A stretch of 49,947 nucleotides of DNA. It comes from Candidatus Melainabacteria bacterium. GTDB lineage: Bacteria > Cyanobacteriota > Vampirovibrionia > Obscuribacterales > Obscuribacteraceae. Below, in pieces: positions 33,778 to 41,939 of this stretch (the first letter of the stretch is position 1; the number at the start of each line of letters is the position of its first letter). The DNA is taken from the NCBI GenBank assembly GCA_013288645.1, contig JABDBL010000017.1, positions 1 through 49,947 of the forward strand. Reading direction: 5' to 3'. The notes below the pieces were generated by a model. That model was given only the letters and a program-made list of their open reading frames with translations, was not told where the DNA came from and searched no databases. Made by a program: the position numbers and the translations under genes.

Positions 33778-34488
33778 CTATTGGGCAGCTTCTTCATCAG
33801 CGAACTCTGCTTGGGTCGAGTTCTCGACGAATGGCCGGAATTCCTCCAGCTCCAGGGTGTATCTTTCAATCGGCCAAACGAGAAGGCCGCGCAATTCGTC
33901 CAAGCTGAGCTGAGTAGGCGAGATAATACACAGGGTGGCACCCGTGCTGCCGCTGTCGGAGCGGCCGGGGTAATGCACGATTGTCTGCTTCCCATCATCC
34001 TTCCGGTGCGCCCAGAAAACAGGTCTGTTCACGTCCAGCACCTGTTTTGCCGGCAGAAGCGGCTTGTTACTGAGCAGGTATTCGCGCATCTGGTATGCGT
34101 AGCCCTCCTCAGTGGGCTCTGGTTTCTTGGTGTGGATGGGCGCGAACCCTTCCCAGAGCATGGTGTGTGGGATTTCCACGACCAGTCGATACTGACGTGG
34201 GTTGCCCCAAGAACCCTGCCTTTTGAAGAAGAATTCGGCCACCTTGCGATGGTTGATCGATTTGAAAAACCAGCCAGGTTGGTCACCGGCGGTTCTCAAA
34301 TCAGCCGACGTGTAGTGGTCGAGTATGAGGTAGAGCCATCCGGATCTCTCGTCTTTCCAAGAGCGCCAAACGAAGTCTCGAACGCCATCATCCGTGAGAC
34401 TTCCTTTCCGACGATCCCAGTAGTTCAGCCCTTTGGGCCAAACTTCCCAAGGTTGCTGCCCGTGAGGCTGCACGTCTGACTGAAACAT
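33778..34488 (-). CDS. Unknown 236-residue protein
   Basis: No family recognised. Trp/Tyr-rich N-terminal half (VWPKGLNYWDRRKG, FVWRSWKDERSGWLYLILDHYT, YRLVVEIPHTMLWEGF), an HYPGRSDSGSTGATLCII stretch and an acidic C-terminus (STQAEFADEEAAQ). ATG 34488 is chosen over 34530 because GGGAGG lies 5 bp upstream. A short stem-loop (TTTAC/GTAAA, 34501-34519) precedes it. GC-rich. Confidence 0.65.
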   Translation of the reverse strand: MFQSDVQPHGQQPWEVWPKGLNYWDRRKGSLTDDGVRDFVWRSWKDERSGWLYLILDHYTSADLRTAGDQPGWFFKSINHRKVAEFFFKRQGSWGNPRQYRLVVEIPHTMLWEGFAPIHTKKPEPTEEGYAYQMREYLLSNKPLLPAKQVLDVNRPVFWAHRKDDGKQTIVHYPGRSDSGSTGATLCIISPTQLSLDELRGLLVWPIERYTLELEEFRPFVENSTQAEFADEEAAQ

Positions 34489-34546
34489 CTGACCTCCCGA
34501 TTTACTGTACCGTGGTAAAACGAACTTCAATCTCAGGGAATTGAAG

Positions 34547-34580
34547 GAAAGAGGCAGAGCCCGTGGGCTCCGCCTCTTTC
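34547..34580 (-). terminator. Strong hairpin after gene 34605-35771
   Basis: GAAAGAGGC.GAGCCC pairs with GGGCTC.GCCTCTTTC around a GT loop. It separates this gene from the next minus-strand gene, whose start is 59 bp further on. Confidence 0.8.
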
Positions 34581-34604
34581 TGCTTTAACATGCCCAACTA
34601 CCTG

Positions 34605-35771
34605 TTACTCGCTGAACGGCCAGTTCTTGGGAGTAACGGCGGCTGGGAGATTGGCGAATTTGAACCAGCAGATGAGCGGCCAATATACTGGCCCGTTGAC
34701 GCGTCTGTATGGTGCAAGAGCATAAGACCGGGGGCATTGATTGAGCGCCTGGTTCAGCGCGTTTATCGCCGCGAATGCCTGTCCCAGTGAGGTCAACTGT
34801 GCCAGAGCTTGCCCGACCAGGGCTAGATCCGCCTCAAGATCGGCGAACCCGAGATCATCCTCCTCTGGGTGCCAGCGGTATCGCCGCGGGTCGAAGCGAG
34901 ACCCCTCGTCCGCATTAAAGGACTGTAGGAGCACCTCACGGTGCGCCGGCTCTAGCCCTTGCTCAAAGTGATTCAGGTAGCTCGTGAAGCCAACATGGTG
35001 GTTGACCTGCAGATAGAAGCAGCATTCGAGGGCTTCGAGCATGTTGATCCGTTCGGCATGGCTTACCGGAACGAACGCCTCCAGGTTCTCGTGTAGAACC
35101 CAAAGGGCCTTGGTTAGCTCCTCCATGCGCAAGGCGATTAAATCCAATTCCGGCGCCTCATCCGGGAATACCTCTTTGAGGGCAGGTAAGAAATAGTCCT
35201 TGTTGGCTAACAATCTCCGAAGAGTTCGCTTGGCAGCGCGTTCTTCGGAGGGGTTCCAGCGACAAGACAGACGTGGATTCTTGTAAGCTTGCTGAGGAAA
35301 TTGCTGAGGGGATTGCAGCAATGCCTCCTGGAATTTATCTCTGGCAGCAGCCAGCAGATTGACCGCCGCGACTAGAGTCTCCACTCCTTCATGCCCCTCC
35401 TCCAGGGGAGATAGTCGCCTCCGCTCGTTCCTGATTGCGGTGATCATCGCTCCCAGTTTATCTAGAATCGGCTTATGGGAGGCACAGTAGACGAACCAAG
35501 ATACTGTCCTCTGTTCGCCACCGACCGGACCACCGACCATCCAGAGGTGCTTGGTCAGAATGTCTCTGAACTGATACGGGAGATATTCCGTTTTTCCCGC
35601 CTCTCGGTCTTCCATCATCAAGCCATGGAAGTGGAAAGCCCGCAAGCTGTGCACTTCCATGTTTTCGAAGTCCTTTTCAGCACGGATCTGAGCAGCGCGC
35701 TCGGCGATGCTCAGAGACTGAGTCTGGGACGACTTCTGGTTGCGACGACCGATGTTTTTTTTCGCGCTCAT
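34605..35771 (-). CDS. Unknown 388-residue largely helical protein
   Basis: Not recognised. A basic, Ser/Gln-rich N-terminus (SAKKNIGRRNQKSSQTQ) is followed by helical segments rich in Leu/Ala/Glu (IAERAAQIRAEKDFEN; LEALECCFYLQVNHHVG; DLEADLALVGQALAQLTSLGQAFAAINALNQALNQ) and an aromatic C-terminus (NGPVYWPLICWFKF). ATG 35771 has AGAAGGA upstream, preceded by a compact stem-loop (35785-35798, GCGCC-TCAA-GGCGC). GC-rich. Confidence 0.7.
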   Translation of the reverse strand: MSAKKNIGRRNQKSSQTQSLSIAERAAQIRAEKDFENMEVHSLRAFHFHGLMMEDREAGKTEYLPYQFRDILTKHLWMVGGPVGGEQRTVSWFVYCASHKPILDKLGAMITAIRNERRRLSPLEEGHEGVETLVAAVNLLAAARDKFQEALLQSPQQFPQQAYKNPRLSCRWNPSEERAAKRTLRRLLANKDYFLPALKEVFPDEAPELDLIALRMEELTKALWVLHENLEAFVPVSHAERINMLEALECCFYLQVNHHVGFTSYLNHFEQGLEPAHREVLLQSFNADEGSRFDPRRYRWHPEEDDLGFADLEADLALVGQALAQLTSLGQAFAAINALNQALNQCPRSYALAPYRRVNGPVYWPLICWFKFANLPAAVTPKNWPFSE

Positions 35772-36170
35772 TTTTTGTCCTTCTGCGCCTCAAGGCGCCT
35801 GCCCACAATCTGCCTGCGGGCTGATGGATGATGTCCAGATCCAAAACCGTAGCCACGCCTTCCACATGGGGCGCGGTGCTTTCACCCGAATTTTTCGCGC
35901 AAGACAGTGACAAGCTTACCCCGCGAGGATCTCACTGTTAATTGGGGATTGTGCTTCGTGCTGTCTCTTTCGGGCTCTGCTCTGTCAACGGGTATGGATG
36001 CTGAACATTTCCAAGCTACTAAAATCCACCAGCGGATGTCAATATTTACTAAAAGTCCAAATAAGAGGGAAAAGCATGAAATTTAGCAAGGGCAAAGGCA
36101 AAAGACTCGCAACTGCAGCAAAAAGTGCATATTTTTTAATGCATTTGTCATGATTAAAAGCATATTTAAA

Positions 36171-36192
36171 GGCTAGCTCCGGTAGCGCTAAC
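36171..36192. repeat. Copy of the dispersed intergenic repeat; gap 35772-36346
   Basis: GCTAGCTCCGGTAGCGCTAA lies 400 bp upstream of the GC-rich start at 35771. No other feature seen in the gap. Confidence 0.55.
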
Positions 36193-36346
36193 TAACTATT
36201 TTCGTCTATAGTCAAAATCTTTCTTTGGATGTAAAGAGATTAGATTTTACATGAGGCAAAATCTTGTCAATAGGTTAGGTTTTTAATGTCAATGCGGCTT
36301 AGCAGACAAATCTTGTTGAGAGTAAAAACATTGCCTTAGCTATTGA

Positions 36347-37720
36347 TCAAGAACGCACCGCAGCCATTGAGAAAAATTCAGAATGCAATAGTTTTATCGC
36401 TCGATCGGCATCTTGATTTGTCAAAACCAAACTTACATTGATATTGGAAGCACCAAAGGAAATCATAATTATATTGAGATCAGCCAATGCTTTAAAAATG
36501 CGATGAGCAGTGCCGCTTTCTTCTCTAAAATTGCGACCAACCAAGGCAATAATAGCCAAGTCATTCAGAACGGTTACTTCGCCTAATTGTTTAAGCTCTT
36601 CTTCAATTTGAGGCAATTTATCGAGATTGTCTATGGTCAAAGAAACAGATACTTCTGATGTGGTGATTAAATCAATAGATGTTTCATAGCGAGCAAAAAT
36701 GTTAAATACTTGAGCTAGAAAGCCAGAAGCCATCAACATGCGAGCTGAATTGATAAAAATAGCCGTCTGTCCTTTTTTACAAGCTATGGCGCATATTTTT
36801 TCAGTATTGTCGGTTTTCTCTACCAACAAAGTGCCTGCGCTGTCCGGGTTAAGTGTATTGAGAATACGCACGGGAATGTTCTTTTCAATTGCTGGTTTAA
36901 TAGTTAAAGGATGCAATACTTTAGCGCCAAAATAAGCTAATTCGGCCGCTTCCTGAAAAGTGACATTAGCAACAGGAATAGCTTCCGGTACAAGCCTTGG
37001 ATCAGCAGTCATCATGCCATCCACATCTGTCCAGATTTGGATTTCATCAGCATTTATAGCCGCTCCGATAAGAGAAGCGCTGTAGTCCGAGCCACCGCGT
37101 CCCAAAGTAGTTGTGACACCATTGGCAGTGGCGCCGATAAATCCTTGGGTTATAATCCATTTACCCTCTTTCATAAGTGCCGCAATTTCACTTTGGCTGC
37201 GCGCACTAAGCTCTTCTAAATTTGGAATAGCCTTGCCGTAATCTTCGTTAGTTAACATTATTGTGCGAGCATCAACATAAACGGCTGGTGCCTTTTGTGA
37301 AATAGCATAAGCTGAAAAGATCTTGGTAGACAAGATTTCGCCACAACTACTTATGGCGTCTAATGATCGTTTAGATAATTCACCCAAATAAGTAATACCC
37401 TGAAGCAAAATAGAAAGCCGATTAAAATCGATTTCTAAAGCCGAGAGCAATTGATCTCTTCCCGACAGAGGGATGAGGTCTTCCACTACTTCATAATGCC
37501 TATCTTTTATGTCAGTAAGCCTGGCAGCAGCTAGCGAATGATCACTTGCCTGAGCACACTTCGCACAATCGATAAGCTCATTAGTAATTCCTGACATAGC
37601 TGAAAGCACAATCAAGGGAACTTTACCGGACACAGTTGACCGGTGCTTAACTATATTGAAAACATCTTTAAAGCGAGAGGCTTCCGCTACAGAGGTGCCT
37701 CCAAATTTCATTACCAGCAC
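36347..37720 (-). CDS. lysC: Aspartokinase
   Basis: The 457-residue kinase makes aspartyl-phosphate, the first step to lysine, threonine, methionine and diaminopimelate. It shows KFGGTSV at residues 5-11, GRGGSDYSA, IWTDVDGMMTADPR and AELAYFGAKVLHP, followed by two ACT domains for feedback control (QTAIFINSARMLMASGFLAQVF; LAIIALVGRNFREESG). I choose GTG 37720 (MLVMKFGG) because AAAGGG lies 7 bp before it; the longer frame to 37783 adds a non-family hydrophobic tail. Low-GC core gene. Confidence 0.95.
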   Translation of the reverse strand: MLVMKFGGTSVAEASRFKDVFNIVKHRSTVSGKVPLIVLSAMSGITNELIDCAKCAQASDHSLAAARLTDIKDRHYEVVEDLIPLSGRDQLLSALEIDFNRLSILLQGITYLGELSKRSLDAISSCGEILSTKIFSAYAISQKAPAVYVDARTIMLTNEDYGKAIPNLEELSARSQSEIAALMKEGKWIITQGFIGATANGVTTTLGRGGSDYSASLIGAAINADEIQIWTDVDGMMTADPRLVPEAIPVANVTFQEAAELAYFGAKVLHPLTIKPAIEKNIPVRILNTLNPDSAGTLLVEKTDNTEKICAIACKKGQTAIFINSARMLMASGFLAQVFNIFARYETSIDLITTSEVSVSLTIDNLDKLPQIEEELKQLGEVTVLNDLAIIALVGRNFREESGTAHRIFKALADLNIIMISFGASNINVSLVLTNQDADRAIKLLHSEFFSMAAVRS

Positions 37721-37865
37721 AAAGTATCCCTTTATGAATATCAGAATCCTAAATAGCAATAATAGCAAATCATTAAAGGACAAGTTTCTAATTATAATGT
37801 GCCCAAAAACTTGTCAACTTTAGAGTAAGAAAAATCACGCAGTGTCTTATTTTATAAAGAGATTA

Positions 37866-37895
37866 GCTGGGCTAATTGTAAAGTGCGTTTTAATT
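37866..37895. repeat. Partial copy of the dispersed intergenic repeat; gap 37721-38129
   Basis: TAGCTGGGCTAATTGTAAAG, then GCGTTTTAAT, about 240 bp before the gene at 38130, and followed by AATATTAATAGCCAC (inverse of the sequence near 4600 and 29620). Confidence 0.45.
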
Positions 37896-38129
37896 TATTA
37901 TTCGCGGCTCATTTTCATTTGAATATTAATAGCCACAATCAAGTCCCTTCTTGAATGAGAGAAAGAAAATAAAATACCCTTGAGTTTTGCGTGCTCGATA
38001 ACCGAGGATGGAGCGTCAACCATTTTTATTCATGCAGGAGCACAAACACCCAGAGACTTACGAGCAATTTATATCCCAGGTCATGGACGGCAAAAGCCTG
38101 TGTTTTCTCAAATAGGAAGAGGACCTGCT

Positions 38130-38633
38130 ATGCCAGACGAAGAATTGGTCGGGGCATCAAACCCCCAGCCAGTCACAGATTTAAACAATGAACCGGGCAA
38201 GAAGCCAGTTGCAGAACCAGTCAATAAACAAGGTGAGGAACCAGTCAATGAACAAGGCGATGTAGGCGGTGAACAGTCAATTATCGACGAGCTTCTTGTA
38301 CAAACGTTGATTGACGGAATCATGCAAGAAGTTCAAGAGAGAATGGGAGTTGACGCCACTAACAATCTGGATCTGCAAGAGCTCGTGCTCACAGGCGCAT
38401 ATCACATCGCTTGCAGGATCGATATGGATGTACCTGTACCTAATAACCGCAAAGGGATTTTGCGCATAAAGGTAGTGACTAAATTGGTCGATTTGCTCAT
38501 GGGAGTGCGCCAGGCTATCGCAGAACGGCGAAAAAAGGAAGAAAGCCAAGCCGGCACAATGGAAACAGCACCGACGCTGCTCAAATTTCCTACTGCCCCT
38601 CCGCCTACGGACGAGGGCCCGTCAATAGGCTAG
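38130..38633 (+). CDS. Unknown 167-residue protein with Pro/Glu/Asn linker
   Basis: ATG 38130 has AGGAAGAGGA just upstream; the longer frame from 37980 is not supported. The first 55 residues are disordered-looking, with a tandem EPVNKQGE/EPVNEQGD repeat (24 bp twice, about 38216-38263). Residues 57-140 appear helical (SIIDELLVQTLIDGIMQEVQER; KLVDLLMGVRQAIAERRKKEE). A Pro-rich tail follows. No family recognised. Moderately GC-rich with a terminator of its own. Confidence 0.65.
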   Translation: MPDEELVGASNPQPVTDLNNEPGKKPVAEPVNKQGEEPVNEQGDVGGEQSIIDELLVQTLIDGIMQEVQERMGVDATNNLDLQELVLTGAYHIACRIDMDVPVPNNRKGILRIKVVTKLVDLLMGVRQAIAERRKKEESQAGTMETAPTLLKFPTAPPPTDEGPSIG

Positions 38634-38647
38634 ATCAAAAAAGAAAA

Positions 38648-38715
38648 AGCAGAAAAACGGGGTGAATCACCGCGATACGACATCGGTGATTCTTACCCCA
38701 TTTTTGCTTTTTTTG
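38648..38715. terminator. Terminator after 38130-38633, possibly bidirectional
   Basis: AAAAACGGGGT pairs with ACCCCATTTTT, with inner ATCACCG/CGGTGAT, followed by GCTTTTTTTG. It lies between convergent genes. Confidence 0.85.
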
Positions 38716-38793
38716 TTTTTTCTGTCGGCAGGCAGGACTGGATCAGCCGCACGTGGCAGCCAATCTAGTTCTGCCTGCCGACTCGAGCCCGTC

Positions 38794-39375
38794 TCAGGCG
38801 AGGCGGCGGAGCCCAGGGCCGGCTGCGGCCTCACAGAGGTCCGCGAAGAAATTTTCGAACTCGTTTGCTGCAGCATCCGTGGCAGGAAGCTCCCACCCGA
38901 GTTCAGCCATGCGCTCACGGGCCATGGTCATGCGGGAAATGAATCTGAGGATAAGCGACGTCGAGGAACGTTCTCGGCCGTCCCAGACGAATCGCAGGAG
39001 GGGGTGGTAGTCGTCGCGCGGAGGCGAAAACGCATGCCCACGGAAGAGGTAGTCTGCCTCGTCGCGGGCCGCTGTCCAAAGGGACTCCGCGGTCCCGATC
39101 TGGACCCTGGGATCAAGCCCGAGGGCCCCGGCAACGATTGCCAGGACGTTGTGACGCCCGAGCAATGGCGCGATAAACGCGAGCGCTGCGGTCGCATTAT
39201 CGTAACGAGACTGGATGTCCCGAGCGACCTGCTCCGCCAGGGCTGCCCCTGCTGGTCCTTGCTTGGAGATCACCTTCAGGTCCTTTAGGATCTGATCGAG
39301 ATTGCGCCACCAACGGCGCTGCTCCATCATCTCTTTCACCATTGGGCCGCCGAACGTGCTAATCTTTATCTTCAT
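38794..39375 (-). CDS. Unknown 193-residue helical protein
   Basis: No family recognised. It is predicted all-helical (MVKEMMEQRRWWRNLDQILKD; GAALAEQVARDIQSRYDNATAALAFIAPLLG; ILRFISRMTMARERMAELG), with a C-terminal FENFFADLCEAAAGPG. ATG 39375 has GGAG upstream; the frame start at 39429 would cross a strong stem-loop, GTTCGCCC/GGGCGAAC (39394-39412). Very GC-rich single-gene unit. Confidence 0.7.
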   Translation of the reverse strand: MKIKISTFGGPMVKEMMEQRRWWRNLDQILKDLKVISKQGPAGAALAEQVARDIQSRYDNATAALAFIAPLLGRHNVLAIVAGALGLDPRVQIGTAESLWTAARDEADYLFRGHAFSPPRDDYHPLLRFVWDGRERSSTSLILRFISRMTMARERMAELGWELPATDAAANEFENFFADLCEAAAGPGLRRLA

Positions 39376-39541
39376 TTTTCCGCTCCAGTTGTGGTTCGCC
39401 CTCGGGGCGAACTTAGTCAAGATGCACAATCACTAACTGCGCAGTCCGCCAAACAATGACGTGCTACGCTCAAACAACTGGCCGCCGAGCCAGTTATCCT
39501 AAATCCGAGTTCGTTCTGAAGAGCAGTAAGCTACCTGTGCT

Positions 39542-39697
39542 TTAAAATTTTGTGTTTGTACAAGGTTGTGCTGCTTGGTCTCCAGGGAAAATCGGAAAGG
39601 AATATCCAACAGTAACAACCTCTTTACTTCTTGCGCAATAGAGCTTTAATACAGGCTTACAAGCTTTTTTTATTTTGGCCGTTTCTGAAAGCCTCAT
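39542..39697 (-). CDS. Possible 51-codon ORF of unknown function
   Basis: Starts at ATG 39697 (MRLSETAKIKKACKPVLKLY) and reads through SKEVVTVGYSFPIFPGDQ to a TAA. Composition is protein-like and it lies in an otherwise empty stretch, but there is no clear Shine-Dalgarno and no recognised family. Confidence 0.25.
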   Translation of the reverse strand: MRLSETAKIKKACKPVLKLYCARSKEVVTVGYSFPIFPGDQAAQPCTNTKF

Positions 39698-39787
39698 CAG
39701 TAGAGTCTTTGCCACTTTTCAGCCATCTCAAGTGGAATAATCTTAAGAGGTTTTAACTGAAAATTATAAATTAATTGCTAACACAGA

Positions 39788-39842
39788 CCTAGCGCGAGCT
39801 GCGTTAGGTTTTGCCTGCAAACTTGGCAAGCCGCGCTAGCAC
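39788..39842. repeat. Double copy of the dispersed intergenic repeat; gap 39376-39997
   Basis: CCTAGCGCGAGCTGCGTTAG and, 20 bp later, GCAAGCCGCGCTAGC. It is 413 bp upstream of the GC-rich start at 39375. Confidence 0.6.
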
Positions 39843-39997
39843 TACTTTGATAGCCCGATAGGTTTGTCCAAATTTATACAGACGAGCGAAGGCAACAAGC
39901 TAAAATTTTCTATAAGGTCAATGCATGCAAATCTCTATTTAAGCAATGAGTTAATCAAGCTAAACTGTCCTTAAGGAATAAAAGGAAAGGCTTTAAC

Positions 39998-40285
39998 ATG
40001 GTCAAAGCGAAATGGAACGGTTCACTTTTAGCCGAAAGTGACCAGTGCAAAGTGGTGGAAGGTAATTATTATTTCCCGCCTGAATCTATAAAGCGCGAAT
40101 ATTTCGTTGAGAGCGAAACAACTACAGTATGCGGGTGGAAAGGTACAGCCAGTTACTATGATATAAAAGCCAATGGCGCTGTAAACAAAGATGCTGCCTG
40201 GTATTACCCTAAAACCAAAGACGCCGCCAAAGAAATTGAAGGTTATGTATCATTTTGGAAGGGCGTAGAAATTGAGCCTAATTAA
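39998..40285 (+). CDS. DUF427 domain protein
   Basis: The 95-residue protein is a complete DUF427 (PF04248) domain: KAKWNGSLLAESD, VVEGNYYFPPESI, TTVCGWKGTASYYDI, AAWYYPKTKDAAKEIEGYVSFW. A small beta fold widespread in bacteria, biochemical role not established. AAAGGAAAGG lies upstream of ATG 39998. Low-GC core-type gene. Confidence 0.95.
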   Translation: MVKAKWNGSLLAESDQCKVVEGNYYFPPESIKREYFVESETTTVCGWKGTASYYDIKANGAVNKDAAWYYPKTKDAAKEIEGYVSFWKGVEIEPN

Positions 40286-40298
40286 CAAATAGGCATGG

Positions 40299-40336
40299 CC
40301 TTATGCGAGCTATGCACAGTTGTAAAGCGAGATTTT
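40299..40336. repeat. Partial copy of the dispersed intergenic repeat; gap 40286-40600
   Basis: GCGAGCTATGCACAGTTGTA followed by AAGCGAGATTTTAAT, about 270-300 bp before the start at 40601. The rest of the gap has no recognised gene; it ends in a CCCCTC/GAGGGG stem-loop (40546-40559). Confidence 0.45.
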
Positions 40337-40600
40337 AATCTTAGTCTTTCTTCTCGTAATTAGCAGTTTCAGTGTTGATCTGGTCGATATAGTGGGGCTT
40401 TTCTGGGATCTAATTGGATTTAGCGTTCAGAGGTGAGGCTTGATTTAGCCTGTTGTAATCTGGCAAAGTTGAAGTATCGTTCTTTCCCCACCTTGTTTGA
40501 GTTTGCGCTTACCGCTACCTGTTTGATAAACCAGTTTCAGACCACCCCCTCGTGAGGGGTCGGCCGGGTGTGGGGATGACGAAGTCGAGAGGAGAGTTCG

Positions 40601-40954
40601 ATGTTGACCTACAACTGCGCCGTGGGGACCTTGATCATACTGCTGTCTTACGGCGGCATGTGGTTCACCGTGGCGACTACTAAAAATGTGGGCGAGGCGA
40701 AGTTGAGCTGGTGCCACTTTCTTATGGGGGCATGGGCTGGAGTTGTCTTCGCTTTTGCGCACGGGTTCGGACTTGGACTGGGCAGTCTTGCCCAGACAGG
40801 TCGACCCCTTGAGCTGTCGTGGACGACATACGCGGTTTGCTCTTGCCTGTATAGCACCGCTAACATTCTCGGTGCAAGACAGGGCCTTCGATCAGGGCTC
40901 GATAAGCCAAAGCCAAAGCTAAGATGGAACGACTGGGACAACGAAATCGTTTAG
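40601..40954 (+). CDS. Unknown small membrane protein
   Basis: The 117-residue product has three hydrophobic segments at about 5-25, 38-60 and 73-92 and a basic/acidic C-terminal tail (KPKPKLRWNDWDNEIV). No family recognised. ATG 40601 has GAGAGGAGAG upstream and the stem-loop at 40546-40559 before that. GC-rich unit. Confidence 0.65.
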   Translation: MLTYNCAVGTLIILLSYGGMWFTVATTKNVGEAKLSWCHFLMGAWAGVVFAFAHGFGLGLGSLAQTGRPLELSWTTYAVCSCLYSTANILGARQGLRSGLDKPKPKLRWNDWDNEIV

Positions 40955-41058
40955 TCTCACAATAGCCTTTGGGGATCAAATTGCCCAGGGTGAAGCTTAA
41001 TGTCCGGACAGTGCCTCGGCGGCGGCGTGCGTAAGTGGAGCGAAGATCCTGCTCAAAG

Positions 41059-41095
41059 CTCCGTCAGATCCCCCAGGGGTCTGGCGGAGTTTCTT
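41059..41095 (+). terminator. Terminator after 40601-40954
   Basis: CTCCG.CAGA.CCCC pairs with GGGG.CTG.CGGAG, followed by TTTCTTTT, 104 bp after the stop codon. Confidence 0.85.
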
Positions 41096-41129
41096 TTACT
41101 CATCAAAGCACCATATGCGATACCGTGTT

Positions 41130-41180
41130 TTTCCGCTTAACTATTTTACAACTACCATTGTTCGCGCTAGCGATAATTTC
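41130..41180 (-). repeat. Copy of the dispersed intergenic repeat; gap 40955-41321
   Basis: On the minus strand TTATCGCTAGCGCGAACAAT continues into TAGTTGTAAAATAGTTAAGC, closely paralleling 45199-45235. It lies upstream of the second DUF6883 pair. Confidence 0.6.
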
Positions 41181-41321
41181 TGGCAAATTGTTGCCTGCAA
41201 TTCCTAATCAGACTATGGTGCTGATTTTAATTAAATTGAACTTTTTATGGGCTGTTTACGTCTAATTCTAAAAATCTAGAAAAACAATATTGTCGGCAGC
41301 ACAGAAGAAGATCATATACTA

Positions 41322-41660
41322 ATGAAAAGTACATGGCAAAGTATTCTATATAAACTTGAGACTTACACCCTAAATCAATTTCATCCGGAAGGCGGACAGA
41401 AAGCCAATTGGTTTGCCAGAGCATTAGGATTTACACCTGCCAATAAAGAGCTTTTGGCACGACAGATTATTTTTGATCCAAAAAAAGCTGAACCAGTACG
41501 AATTAACGAGTTTGGTATAATATATCTGCAATATGCAACTATTGTCGGTGCCAATGGTCGAATTATTGAAGGTGTAAGACTACACTGGATTAAGGAAAGA
41601 AATACCACTTTAATTCGGTTAACAAATGTCCTTCCTCCAAAACGGAGAGCGCAAAAATGA
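41322..41660 (+). CDS. DUF6883-type protein (first member of the pair, locus 2)
   Basis: The 112-residue paralog of 32466-32822: LETYTLNQFHPEGGQKANWFARALGF, QIIFDPKKAE, then IIYLQYATIVGANGRIIEGVRLHWIK...IRLTNVLPPK. Same domain order and length, divergent sequence. Its stop overlaps the start of the next gene (ATGA). Function unknown. Confidence 0.75.
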   Translation: MKSTWQSILYKLETYTLNQFHPEGGQKANWFARALGFTPANKELLARQIIFDPKKAEPVRINEFGIIYLQYATIVGANGRIIEGVRLHWIKERNTTLIRLTNVLPPKRRAQK

Positions 41661-41902
41661 TTCGAGAACATGATGTTGTTAAATTAAAAAGGACTCTAAA
41701 AACCATCGACTTAGAAGGCGATCAAATTTCGCTTTCAGCCGGTGCTAAAGGTACGGTAATGCTCACCGCAGAGGATATCTCTGAATGTGTAGTTGAATTT
41801 GGCGATACGCCTGAAAGCGCTACTATGGTAAGCGTCGATAAAAATGATCTGCATCCAACCTGGTCACCTGAGCAACCAGGCGCCAAAAGATTGGCAAGCT
41901 AA
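41657..41902 (+). CDS. DUF4926-type protein (second member of the pair, locus 2)
   Basis: The 81-residue protein opens with the typical MIREHDVVKLKRTL, then LSAGAKGTVMLTAEDISECVVEFGDTP...VSVDKNDLHPTW. Translationally coupled to the DUF6883 gene by ATGA overlap. It lacks the basic N-terminal tail of the locus 1 protein. Confidence 0.75.
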   Translation: MIREHDVVKLKRTLKTIDLEGDQISLSAGAKGTVMLTAEDISECVVEFGDTPESATMVSVDKNDLHPTWSPEQPGAKRLAS

Positions 41903-41939
41903 TACAGTTTTGATACCTGTTTCAGAGCGCTTTTAGACT

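Noticed and set aside
33442-34479. 345-codon plus-strand frame
   Set aside because: Antisense shadow of the GC-rich genes at 33224 and 33778; it spans their intergenic hairpin and has no ribosome binding site.
37721-37979. Lysine riboswitch upstream of lysC
   Set aside because: I could not find the conserved core or a terminator hairpin in the leader; the AGAGGTGCC string lies inside the coding region on the other strand.
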